64,000 nucleotides of DNA. Origin: Geodermatophilus saharensis (GTDB taxonomy: Bacteria; Actinomycetota; Actinomycetes; Mycobacteriales; Geodermatophilaceae). The translations under genes and the position numbers were made by a program. Location: the NCBI RefSeq assembly GCF_900188205.1, contig NZ_FZOH01000002.1, forward strand, positions 124,001 through 188,000. The letters are read 5' to 3'. A model generated the notes under the pieces. That model was not told the origin of the DNA, searched no databases, and worked only from the letters and a program-made list of their open reading frames with translations. This document shows, one piece after another, positions 44,208 to 52,123 of this stretch; position 1 is the stretch's first letter; each line of letters opens with the position of its first letter.

Positions 44208-45458
44208 CTAGGGGACCTCGACCGGGTCGGGCAGCTGCCACGGGCGGACGACGGCCGCCAGCACCGCGAGGGCCAGCACCAGGGCGGCGACCACGACGGC
44301 GCCCATGGCGACCGCGTCGTTGCCCAGCAGGCCGACCAGCGGCGCCACCGCCGCGCCCACCCCGAACTGCACCGCGCCGAGCAGCGCGGCCGCGGTGCCG
44401 GCCGCCTCGCCGTGCCGCGACAGCGCCAGCGCGGGGGCGTTGGGCAGCGCCAGCCCGGCGGCGAAGAGCACCGCCCACAGCGGCAGCGCGACCGCCCACA
44501 GGCCGCCGGTGCCGGTGCCGGCGAGCACCACGAGCACCGCACCGGCCAGCGCACCGACGACGGTGCCGGCGACGAGCACCTGCGCGGGCGAGGTCCACCG
44601 CAGCACGACCGGGTTGAGCTGGGTGGCGGCGATCAGCCAGAAGGCGCCGGCGCCGAACAGCAGGCCGAACTGCTGTTCGTCGAGGCCGAACTGCTCCTGG
44701 AAGACGAACGAGGAGCCCGACACGTAGCTGAACAGGCTCGCCATGGTCAGCCCGGCCACCACCACCAGCCCGACGTAGACGCGGTCGCCCAGCAGCGCCC
44801 GGTAGTCGCGCAGCGTGCCGGCGACGCCGGTGCTGTGCCGCCGCTGCGGCGGCAGCGTCTCCCGCACCGCGTACCGGCCGACGACGACCAGCGCCAGGCC
44901 GTAACCGGCGAGCAGCAGGAAGACCCCGCGCCAGGAGGTGAAGCGCAGGATCTCGCCGCCGATGGTGGGGGCGAGCACGGGCGCTGCGCCGAGGACGAGG
45001 AACAGCCGCGACAGCATGGTGGCCGCGGCGCGCCCCTCGAACAGGTCGCGCACGACGGCGAGGGCGATCACCGCGCCGGCCGCCGTCCCCACGCCCTGCA
45101 GGAAGCGCAGCGCCCCCAGCACGGCGATCGACGGTGCGACCAGCACCAGCAGCGAGGCGACGACGTGCAGCGCCGTGCCGGCCAGCAGCGGCCGCTTGCG
45201 ACCGACGGCGTCGGACAGCGGGCCGAGGACGAGCTGGCCGAGCGCGAGGCCGACCAGGGTGCCGGTGAGCGTGAGCTGCACGGTGGCCGGCGACGTCTGC
45301 AGGTCCTCGGCGACGGCGGGGAGGGCCGGGAGGTAGGTGTCGACGGTCAGCGGGCCGAGCGCCACGAAGGCGCCCAGGGTCAGGGCGGTGCGCGCCGTCC
45401 CGGGCCGGTCGGTCGTCGGGGGCGGTGCGGTCGCCGGCCGGTCCTGGATCGTCGTCAC
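44208..45458 (-). CDS. MFS drug-resistance transporter, Bcr/CflA type
   Basis: 416 residues, twelve helices. TVDTYLPALPAVAEDLQTSP in helix 1, LGPLSDAVGRKRPLLAG (MFS A motif) and RFLQGVGTAAGAVIALAVVRD are Bcr/CflA markers. Exports bicyclomycin-like or other small compounds. Start is uncertain: GTG 45458 is used, though ATG 45491 in frame would add 11 residues; neither has a strong ribosome site. Only nine bases separate its stop from the mftE start, so mftE could be transcribed from its promoter. Confidence 0.9.
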   Translation of the reverse strand: MTTIQDRPATAPPPTTDRPGTARTALTLGAFVALGPLTVDTYLPALPAVAEDLQTSPATVQLTLTGTLVGLALGQLVLGPLSDAVGRKRPLLAGTALHVVASLLVLVAPSIAVLGALRFLQGVGTAAGAVIALAVVRDLFEGRAAATMLSRLFLVLGAAPVLAPTIGGEILRFTSWRGVFLLLAGYGLALVVVGRYAVRETLPPQRRHSTGVAGTLRDYRALLGDRVYVGLVVVAGLTMASLFSYVSGSSFVFQEQFGLDEQQFGLLFGAGAFWLIAATQLNPVVLRWTSPAQVLVAGTVVGALAGAVLVVLAGTGTGGLWAVALPLWAVLFAAGLALPNAPALALSRHGEAAGTAAALLGAVQFGVGAAVAPLVGLLGNDAVAMGAVVVAALVLALAVLAAVVRPWQLPDPVEVP

Positions 45459-45560
45459 GGAGGAGGGCAAGACGGCCCCGCGGCCGCGCATTCCGGCACC
45501 GCGGTGTGTCACCGGCCCCACCGGCGGTGTCAGGCGGCCGATCCGGGGAAGGGCAGGGAC

Positions 45561-46049
45561 ATGAGCGATGACACGACGGACCCCACCCGCAAGGTCGCCG
45601 AGCTGCTCACGGGGCAGAGGTTCGGCTTCCTCACCACCACGACGCCGGAGGGCAAGCTCACCAGCCGCCCGATGTCGCTGCAGGAGGTCGAGTTCGACGG
45701 TGACCTGTGGTTCTTCGCCGAGGCGCACGCGCCCTGGCTGGGCCACGTCGCGGTCTCCCCGCAGGTCAACGTCGGGGTCGGCTCGGGCGGCAGCTGGGTG
45801 TCGCTGACCGGGCGCGCGCTCGTCGTCGACGACGTCGCGAAGAAGCGGGAGCTGTGGAACAGCGGCGTCGAGGCGTGGCTGCCCCAGGGACCGGAGGACC
45901 CGTCGGTGGTGCTGGTGAAGGTCGACGCCGACTCCGCCGAGTACTGGGACAGCCCCGGCAACCGGCTGGCCACCGCGTTCAGCTTCGTGAAGGCCAAGGC
46001 CACCGGGTCGCAGCCCGACACCGGCGAGCACCAGAAGGTCGACCTCTAG
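45561..46049 (+). CDS. Pyridoxamine-phosphate-oxidase-fold protein (general stress protein 26-like)
   Basis: 162 residues. Split-barrel flavin-binding fold: FGFLTTTTPEGKLTSRPM, then DGDLWFFAEAHAPW and SPQVNVGVG, C-terminal SPGNRLATAFSFVKAKATG. The GSP26 group binds FMN or F420 and is linked to stress survival. No partner gene; a strong hairpin follows. Confidence 0.9.
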   Translation: MSDDTTDPTRKVAELLTGQRFGFLTTTTPEGKLTSRPMSLQEVEFDGDLWFFAEAHAPWLGHVAVSPQVNVGVGSGGSWVSLTGRALVVDDVAKKRELWNSGVEAWLPQGPEDPSVVLVKVDADSAEYWDSPGNRLATAFSFVKAKATGSQPDTGEHQKVDL

Positions 46050-46060
46050 AGACGGCGCCG

Positions 46061-46090
46061 GGGTGCGGCGGCCGGACGGCCGCCGCACCC
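46061..46090. terminator. Bidirectional terminator hairpin
   Basis: Perfect 14-bp stem GGGTGCGGCGGCCG with 46077-46090, two central bases. It lies between the converging stress-protein and DHA2 transporter genes. Confidence 0.8.
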
Positions 46091-46094
46091 GGCC

Positions 46095-47639
46095 TCACGC
46101 CGCCGGGACCGGCTCGGGCACCGGCACGGCCGCCGGGCGCCGGGCCGGGAGCCACACCGCGGCCACCAGCGCCCCGGCCACGCAGGCCGCGGCGCACACC
46201 CACGACCCCGCAGACAGCCCGTCGACGAAGGACCGGCGGACGACCTCGGCGGCCGCCACCCCGTCGGGCAGCCGGGAGGCGGCGGCGAGGCCGGCCACCA
46301 CCGAGTCCGTGGCCGCGTCGCGCACCGCGGCCGGCAGCCCTGCCAGCCCGTCGCGCACCGCCGGTGCGTAGACGGTGCTCGTCACCGACCCCACGACGGC
46401 GACGCCGAGGGTGCCGCCCAGCTCGCGGACGGTGTCGTTGACCGCCGAGCCGGCACCGGCCTGCCCCGCGCGCAGGGCGCCCATGACCGTCTCGGTCGCC
46501 GGGCTGGTGACCAGGCCGAGCCCGGCGGCCATGAGGACCATGGAGACGACGATCCGGCCCCAGTACGCCGAGTCCACCGCGGCGCCCGCGGCGACGGCGA
46601 AGCCCGCGGCCATGACCAGCAGCCCCGCCGTGACGACGACCGCCGTGCCCACGCGCCGCACCAGGAGCACCGCCACCGGGCTGGTCACGGCGATGACCGT
46701 CGCGAAGGGCAGCGTCGCCACGCCGGCGGCGAGCGTCCCGTAGCCGAGCACCGCCTGCAGGTACTGGGTGATCAGGAAGATGAAGCCGAAGAGCGCGAAG
46801 AACGCCAGCGCGATCGCCACGCTCGCCGCCGACACCCGGCGGTCGGTGAACAGCCGGACGTCGAGCAGCGGGTCGGGACGGCGCAGCTCCCACCGGACGA
46901 AGCCGGCCAGCAGCAGGGCCGCGGCGGCGTAGCCGGCGAGGGTGAGCGGCGCGGTCCAGCCGTGGCCGGGCGCCTCGATCGTCGTCCACACCAGCAGGCC
47001 GACGCCCGCGACGGAGCCGAGCACCCCGCCGACGTCGAACCGGCCGTGCTCGGCGGAGCGGGACTCGCGCAGCAGCACGCGGCCGGCGACCAGGGCCAGC
47101 GCCACGAGCGGCAGGTTGACGAGGAACACCGAGCCCCACGCGAAGTGCTCGAGGAGCAGCCCGCCGCTGACCGGGCCGATCGCGACCGACAGCCCGGTGA
47201 CCGCCGACCAGACGCCGATCGCCGTCGCCCGCTCGCGCCGGTCGGGGAAGGCGACGACGAGCAGCGCCAGGGTGGCCGGGAAGACGAGGGCGGCCGCGGC
47301 GCCCATGGCGGCGCGGGCGGCGACGAGCTGCCCGGTGGTGCCGGCCAGCGCCGCGAGCAGGGAGGTCACCCCGAACAGCACCAGGCCCACCTGCAGGACG
47401 CGCAGCCGGCCGAACCGGTCACCGAGGTGCCCGCCCAGGAGCAGCAGCGCGGCGAAGACCAGCGTGTAGCCGTCCACGACCCACTGCAGGCCGCTGGTGT
47501 CGGCCGACAGCTCCGCCGCGAGCGTCGGCAGGGCCACGTTGACGATCGTGTTGTCGACGCTGACCAGGAGCACCGACAGGCACAGCACGGCCAGCACCCA
47601 CCACCGGCGGGTGGCCTCGGCCGGGGATCGGACCACCAC
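46095..47639 (-). CDS. MFS transporter, DHA2 (EmrB/QacA) type
   Basis: 514 residues, fourteen predicted helices. LLVSVDNTIVNVALPTLAAEL is the DHA2 motif D1, and LGGHLGDRFGRLRVL is motif A. Such proton antiporters export drugs, dyes or metabolites. Divergent from a TetR gene with two palindromic operators in the gap, so it is likely de-repressed by its own substrate. Confidence 0.93.
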   Translation of the reverse strand: MVVRSPAEATRRWWVLAVLCLSVLLVSVDNTIVNVALPTLAAELSADTSGLQWVVDGYTLVFAALLLLGGHLGDRFGRLRVLQVGLVLFGVTSLLAALAGTTGQLVAARAAMGAAAALVFPATLALLVVAFPDRRERATAIGVWSAVTGLSVAIGPVSGGLLLEHFAWGSVFLVNLPLVALALVAGRVLLRESRSAEHGRFDVGGVLGSVAGVGLLVWTTIEAPGHGWTAPLTLAGYAAAALLLAGFVRWELRRPDPLLDVRLFTDRRVSAASVAIALAFFALFGFIFLITQYLQAVLGYGTLAAGVATLPFATVIAVTSPVAVLLVRRVGTAVVVTAGLLVMAAGFAVAAGAAVDSAYWGRIVVSMVLMAAGLGLVTSPATETVMGALRAGQAGAGSAVNDTVRELGGTLGVAVVGSVTSTVYAPAVRDGLAGLPAAVRDAATDSVVAGLAAASRLPDGVAAAEVVRRSFVDGLSAGSWVCAAACVAGALVAAVWLPARRPAAVPVPEPVPAA

Positions 47640-47653
47640 GGGGCCCTCCTCTC

Positions 47654-47691
47654 GTAGAACGATGTTCCAGAACAGTAGAACGATGTTCTAC
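47654..47691. promoter_or_regulatory. Two TetR-type operators
   Basis: GTAGAAC-GAT-GTTCCAG (47654-47670) and the perfect palindrome GTAGAAC-GAT-GTTCTAC (47675-47691), 21 bp apart, i.e. two helical turns. They lie between the divergent DHA2 transporter and TetR genes and can control both. Confidence 0.82.
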
Positions 47692-47714
47692 AAGCCGCAA
47701 GGGAGGATGACGGC

Positions 47715-48314
47715 ATGACCGAGACGGGGCAGCGGACGCCGAGCCGCGACGTGCAGGGCGCGCTGGTCGACGCGGCCGAGCGGGTGCTGGTGCGCGACGG
47801 GACCGCGGGGCTGACCGTCCGGGCGGTCGCCACCGAGGCCGGCGTGGCACCGATGGGCGTCTACAACCGCTTCGGCAACAAGTACGGCCTGGTGGCCGCC
47901 GTCCTGGTCCGCGGGTTCGACGCGCTGGCCGCCAGCGTCCGCGGGGACGACGCCGACGCACCGCAGGACCGGCTGGCCGGCTGCGGGCGGCGCTACCGGC
48001 GGTTCGCCCTGGGCAACCGGGAGCACTACGAGGCGATGTTCGGCACCGCCGTGCCCTCCGACGCGCGCGCGGCCGCCTCCACCACGGAGCTCGACGAGCA
48101 CGCCGCGGCCGCCTTCGGCGTGCTCGTCGGCGAGGTGTCGCGGGCGATGGACGCCGGTGTCCTGCGCCGGGACGACCCGGCCGAGACCGCCCAGGTCATC
48201 TGGTCGGCCGTGCACGGCGCGGTCAGCCTGGAGCTGGCCGGGGTGACCCAGGCCGGGGACCCCGAGGCCTCCTTCGAGCGGCTGCTGGCCGCGCTGCTGT
48301 CGGGACTGTCCTGA
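47715..48314 (+). CDS. TetR/AcrR-family repressor of the adjacent DHA2 transporter
   Basis: 199 residues. N-terminal HTH: LVDAAERVLVRDGTAGLTVR with recognition helix GVAPMGVYNRFGNKYGLV. The C-terminal ligand domain has YRRFALGNREHYEAMFG, as in the WHG-type TetR subgroup. It probably binds the paired GTAGAAC/GTTCTAC sites upstream and senses a compound exported by the divergent transporter. Confidence 0.92.
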   Translation: MTETGQRTPSRDVQGALVDAAERVLVRDGTAGLTVRAVATEAGVAPMGVYNRFGNKYGLVAAVLVRGFDALAASVRGDDADAPQDRLAGCGRRYRRFALGNREHYEAMFGTAVPSDARAAASTTELDEHAAAAFGVLVGEVSRAMDAGVLRRDDPAETAQVIWSAVHGAVSLELAGVTQAGDPEASFERLLAALLSGLS

Positions 48315-48327
48315 CCGGCGGCCCGGC

Positions 48328-49161
48328 TCAGCGCACGGTGTAGCCGGCGTCGACCGGCAGCGTCACGCCGGTGACGTAGCGCGCCTCGTCGGAGACGAGG
48401 AAGAGGATCGCGTTGGAGATGTCCACCGGGTCGATGTAGGGCACCGGCAGCGGGTGCAGCGTCTCGAACAGCTCGGCGAACTTCTCCCGGGTCGGGTTGG
48501 GGTCGTCCGGCGTGAACAGGCCCCAGGTCCGCTCGTTCTGGATCATCACGGTGTCGACGCCGGTCGGGTGCACGGTGTTGACCCGGATCGACTGCTTGCC
48601 GAACTCGTTGGCCAGCGTCCGCATGATGCCGATGACGCCGTGCTTGGCCGCCGTGTAGTGGATCGTGTTCGGCGTGCCCTTGAGGCCGGCGGTCGAGCTG
48701 GTGATCACGATCGACCCGCCGCCGCCGTCGACCAGGTGCGGCAGCGCGACCCGGCAGGTGTTCCAGACGCCGGTCAGGTTGATGTCGATCATCTCCTGCC
48801 AGGCCCGGTCGGTGAGCTCCAGCGCGGGCGCCACCTCGAACACGCCCGCGTTGGCCAGCACGATGTCGAGCCGGCCCAGCTGCGCGACACCGTCGTCGAC
48901 CGCCGCGCGCAGCGCCGCCGGGTCGCGGACGTCGGCCTTGGTCGCGACGATCCGCCGGTCGAGGGCCTCGACCTGCCGCACCGTCTCGGCGAGGTCCTCC
49001 TCGGTGGCCGGCGGGTACATGGTGACCGTCTCGACCGGCCCGCAGAGGTCGACGGCGATGACGTCGGCGCCCTCCTGTGCCAGCCGCAGCGCGTGGCTGC
49101 GGCCCTGGCTGCGGGCGGCCCCGGTGATGAAGGCGACCTTGCCCTCGACGCGTCCGGCCAC
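48328..49161 (-). CDS. Mycofactocin-coupled SDR dehydrogenase 1
   Basis: 277 residues. Classical SDR with the mycofactocin-group N-terminus FITGAARSQGRSHALRLAQE and VIAVDLCG, an insertion of about 25 residues before DRRIVATKADVRD, the catalytic Ser/Tyr/Lys in ITSSTAG and HYTAAKHG, and VHPTGVDTVMI. Family members hold NAD(H) so tightly that it does not exchange and hand electrons to mycofactocin. The likely substrates are secondary alcohols, carveol-like. Next to a paralogue and the mft core. Confidence 0.93.
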   Translation of the reverse strand: MAGRVEGKVAFITGAARSQGRSHALRLAQEGADVIAVDLCGPVETVTMYPPATEEDLAETVRQVEALDRRIVATKADVRDPAALRAAVDDGVAQLGRLDIVLANAGVFEVAPALELTDRAWQEMIDINLTGVWNTCRVALPHLVDGGGGSIVITSSTAGLKGTPNTIHYTAAKHGVIGIMRTLANEFGKQSIRVNTVHPTGVDTVMIQNERTWGLFTPDDPNPTREKFAELFETLHPLPVPYIDPVDISNAILFLVSDEARYVTGVTLPVDAGYTVR

Positions 49162-49189
49162 GGTGTCCTCCTGTCCCGGCGCTGCTCGA

Positions 49190-50026
49190 CTACTTGATGA
49201 CCGACCCCGCGTCGACCGGGAGCTGCACGCCGGTGACGTAGCGGGCGTCGTCGCTGACCAGCCACAGGATCGCGTTGCTGATGTCGACCGCGTCGACCCA
49301 CGGGATCGGCAGCGCGTTGAGCCCCTGGAACATCGGCGCGACGTCGTCGCGGGTGACCTCGTCCGGGGGCTTGTCCGGGACGAAGTTCCCGTAGGTCTCG
49401 CGGTTGTGGATCATGTCGGTGCTCACCGAGGTCGGGTGCACCGAGTTGACCCGGATCATGTCGGGGGCCAGCTCGTTGGCCAGCGTCTTCACCAGGCCGA
49501 CGACGCCGTGCTTCGCGGCGACGTAGTGCGCGAGGTTGGCCAGGCCCTTGATGCCGGCCGTCGAGCTGGTGATGACGATCGCCCCGCCCTGCCCGTGCGC
49601 CCGCAGGTGCGGCACCGCGGCCCGCACCGTGCGGAAGACGCCGGTGAGGTTGATGCCGATCATCTGGTCCCACATCTCGTCGGTGAGGTCCTCCACCGGC
49701 GCGAAGCTGGCGATGCCGGCGTTGGCCAGCACGATGTCGAGCCGGCCGAGCTCGGCGACCCCCTCGCCGACGGCCGACTCCAGCGCGGCGGTGTCGCGCA
49801 CGTCGGCCACCCGGGCGACGATCCGCCGGTCGAGCGCCTCGACCTGGCGGACGGTCTCGGCCAGGTCCTCCTCGGTGGCCATGGGGTAGCCGACGGTGGG
49901 CACGTCGGCACAGATGTCCACCGCGACGACGTCGGCGCCCTCCTGGGCGAGACGGACCGCGTGACTGCGGCCCTGCCCGCGCGCGGCGCCGGTGATGAAC
50001 GCGACCTTGCCGTCGAGCTTGCCCAT
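49190..50026 (-). CDS. Mycofactocin-coupled SDR dehydrogenase 2
   Basis: 278 residues, clearly a paralogue of the next gene (ITGAARGQGRSHAVRLAQEG, DRRIVARVADVRD, catalytic ITSSTAG...HYVAAKHG, same DISNAILxLVSDxARYVTGV C-terminus). The insertion between strand 2 and helix is kept. The two differ in the substrate-loop (NRETYGNFVPDKPPDEV here) and may take different alcohols. It has 28 bases to the downstream paralogue, so one transcript is likely. Confidence 0.93.
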   Translation of the reverse strand: MGKLDGKVAFITGAARGQGRSHAVRLAQEGADVVAVDICADVPTVGYPMATEEDLAETVRQVEALDRRIVARVADVRDTAALESAVGEGVAELGRLDIVLANAGIASFAPVEDLTDEMWDQMIGINLTGVFRTVRAAVPHLRAHGQGGAIVITSSTAGIKGLANLAHYVAAKHGVVGLVKTLANELAPDMIRVNSVHPTSVSTDMIHNRETYGNFVPDKPPDEVTRDDVAPMFQGLNALPIPWVDAVDISNAILWLVSDDARYVTGVQLPVDAGSVIK

Positions 50027-50209
50027 CCGGACTCCCGGGTCGAGGGACCGTGCCAGGTGACGCAGGTCTCAACCTAGGGAGGAGGGCGACGTTCGGCAAC
50101 GCCCTGGTCAGAGCGCCCGGCCGGCGTCCAGCCGACTCCCAGCCGGTGTCCTGCCGTCGGTCAGGGTCGACGGCGAGGCTGGGGACACGACACACCCAGG
50201 AGGTATCCC

Positions 50210-50323
50210 GTGCTGACCGTCGCCGTGCTCGTGGCCCTGCTGCTCACCATGACCCTCGCCGACCTCGCCCCCGCGCTGCTGCCCGACGGTCCGGGTCCCG
50301 CGGCGGTGGCGCCGACCCGCTGA
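50210..50323 (+). CDS. 37-residue membrane-type miniprotein
   Basis: A short frame with GTG start and AGGAGGT 5 bases upstream, the best ribosome site in the area. It encodes a hydrophobic helix (LTVAVLVALLLTMTLADL) followed by a Pro/Ala/Gly tail. It converges on mftC, ending six bases before the mftC stop. No known family; reality rests on the strong ribosome site and composition. Confidence 0.5.
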   Translation: MLTVAVLVALLLTMTLADLAPALLPDGPGPAAVAPTR

Positions 50324-50329
50324 CGGGCC

Positions 50330-51544
50330 TCAGCGGGGCTGGAGGCCGGCCAGCGGCGACTCGTCGCACGGCTTGGCCGGGATCGCGGGCATGCCGAGCA
50401 GCGTGGGCTGACCGCGCACCGGGCCGGTGTGGGAGTGGTCGAGGGAGCTGCGCGGGGTCACCAGGTCCGCCTCGCGCGCGGCCAGCGCCGACTCGCCGTA
50501 CCCCTGCACGCACTCCGGGTCCGGGCCGTCCAGCGGCAGGCCGGTGAAGAACTTCGCCGCCATGCAGCCGCCACGGCAGGCGTCGAAGTGCGCGCACTTC
50601 GTGCAGGCGCCGCCGGTCTGCGGGCTGCGCAGCTCGGCGAACAGCTCGCTCTGCTGCCAGACCCGCTGGAAGCCGCCCTCGCCGCGCACGTTGCCGGCGA
50701 GGAACTGCTCGTGGATGGCGAACGGGCAGGCGTAGACGTCGCCGACCGGGTCGATCAGGCACACGACCCGCCCGGCGCCGCACAGGTTCAGCCCGGGCAG
50801 GGCCTCGCCGTAGGCCGACAGGTGGAAGAACGAGTCGCCGGTGAGGACGCGCTCGCCGTTGGCCAGCAGCCAGGCGTAGAGCTCGCGCTGCTGGGCCTGC
50901 GTGGGGTGCAGCTGGTCCCAGACGTCGGCGCCGCGGCCCGAGGGGCGCAGCCGGGTGATCCGCAGCTGGGCGCCGTAGCGGTCGGTGAGCTCCCGGAACG
51001 CGTCGAGCTGGGACACGTTCTCCCGGGTCACGACGACGGACACCTTGAAGTCGCGCATCCCCGCCTCGGCGAGGTTCTCCAGCGCCTTGGTGGCGGTGGC
51101 GAACGAGCCGGTGCCCCGGACGCGGTCGTTGACCTCGGCGGTGGCGCCGTCGAGGGAGATCTGGACGTCGACGTAGTCGGTGGCCGCCAGCTGCTGCGCG
51201 CGCGCCCGGTCGAGCTTGACGCCGTTGGTGGAGAACTTGACGCCGACGTCGTGGCCGATCGCGTAGTCGAGCAGGTGCCAGAAGTCCGGCCGGACGGTGG
51301 GCTCACCGCCGCCGACGTTGACGTAGAAGACCTGCATGCGCTGCAGCTCGTCGATGACCGCCTCGGCCTCGGCGGTGGACAGCTCGCGCGGGTCGCGCCG
51401 GCCCGAGGAGGACAGGCAGTGCACGCACGCCAGGTTGCAGGCGTAGGTGAGCTCCCAGGTCAGGCAGATCGGGGCGTCGAGGCCGTACTCGAACTGGTCG
51501 ACCAGGCGGCCACCCACGGGCCGGTCGGGGACGACGGCGGTCAT
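50330..51544 (-). CDS. mftC: Mycofactocin radical SAM maturase MftC
   Basis: 404 residues. Radical SAM cluster CNLACVHC with Cys36, Cys40 and Cys43, then VGGGEPTVRPDF, and a C-terminal SPASM region holding Cys in LCGAGRVVC, YACPF, CTKCAHFDACRGGC and PECVQG for two auxiliary FeS clusters. It oxidatively decarboxylates the last Tyr of MftA and forms the Val-Tyr lactam bond. ATG overlaps the mftB stop by one base. The long C-terminal tail after PECVQG is typical. Confidence 0.97.
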   Translation of the reverse strand: MTAVVPDRPVGGRLVDQFEYGLDAPICLTWELTYACNLACVHCLSSSGRRDPRELSTAEAEAVIDELQRMQVFYVNVGGGEPTVRPDFWHLLDYAIGHDVGVKFSTNGVKLDRARAQQLAATDYVDVQISLDGATAEVNDRVRGTGSFATATKALENLAEAGMRDFKVSVVVTRENVSQLDAFRELTDRYGAQLRITRLRPSGRGADVWDQLHPTQAQQRELYAWLLANGERVLTGDSFFHLSAYGEALPGLNLCGAGRVVCLIDPVGDVYACPFAIHEQFLAGNVRGEGGFQRVWQQSELFAELRSPQTGGACTKCAHFDACRGGCMAAKFFTGLPLDGPDPECVQGYGESALAAREADLVTPRSSLDHSHTGPVRGQPTLLGMPAIPAKPCDESPLAGLQPR

Positions 51545-51843
51545 CAGGTCAGCTCCCGGGGTTCGATCATGCTCGAGCGGGCGAGGTCGGCCAGCGCCTT
51601 GACGTAGGCCGGCCGCTGGGCCTCGGGGACGCCGCACGCGACCAGGGCGGCGTCGGCACTGGGGTGGTCGGCCAGCGTCTCCACGACGGTGACCAGCGTC
51701 CTCGACTTCAGGAACGACAGCTTCCGGTTGCCGAAGTGGTAGACCAGCGCCCCGAACGGCTCCGGCCGCAGCGCCACCGACCGGGCGCGCCGCCACGGCA
51801 GCCCCGGGTCGAAGACGCTCGCGGCCGGAGCGGCGGGGGTCAC
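51544..51843 (-). CDS. mftB: Mycofactocin peptide chaperone MftB
   Basis: 99 residues from GTG 51843, a PqqD-like RiPP recognition element. ALRPEPFGALVYHFGNRKLSFLKS and the C-terminal helix AYVKALADLARSSMI match MftB. It binds the MftA leader and delivers the peptide to MftC. Placed 10 bases after mftA and overlapping mftC, so the three are one unit. Confidence 0.95.
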   Translation of the reverse strand: MTPAAPAASVFDPGLPWRRARSVALRPEPFGALVYHFGNRKLSFLKSRTLVTVVETLADHPSADAALVACGVPEAQRPAYVKALADLARSSMIEPRELT

Positions 51844-51853
51844 GACCGCAGGC

Positions 51854-51991
51854 TCAGTAGACGCCGCACATGCCGTCGATGGAGACCTCCTCGACGAGGG
51901 ACTCCTCGACCAGCGCCTCCTCGGCGACGGCGGGCGCGGCCCCGTCCTGGGGAACGGTCTGGGCCTCGGTCTGGGCGGGCGTCTCGGGCAT
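51854..51991 (-). CDS. mftA: Mycofactocin precursor peptide MftA
   Basis: 45 residues, ATG with GGAGG upstream. It ends in the invariant core IDGMCGVY, whose last Val-Tyr become mycofactocin. The leader is acidic and Ala-rich (EEALVEESLVEEVS) for MftB binding. Too short for many gene callers. Divergent from mftR; the promoter lies in the 132-base gap. Confidence 0.97.
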   Translation of the reverse strand: MPETPAQTEAQTVPQDGAAPAVAEEALVEESLVEEVSIDGMCGVY

Positions 51992-52058
51992 GCCGACCTC
52001 CGGATCAGGGGGAGCGGGGGATGCCGAGGACGGTAGGGGCACCGGGTGCCACGGGCAA

Positions 52059-52088
52059 CCGAGGGGGTGAGCCACGGCACACCCTCGG
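52059..52088. promoter_or_regulatory. Candidate MftR operator
   Basis: Inverted repeat CCGAGGGGGTG-N8-CACACCCTCGG (10 of 11 pairs) between divergent mftA and mftR, in reach of both promoters. MftR is known in mycobacteria to bind its own promoter region; this site is a proposal from symmetry. Confidence 0.5.
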
Positions 52089-52123
52089 ACGGCGACCGGG
52101 GCGCCACGGGTGAAGATGGGCCG

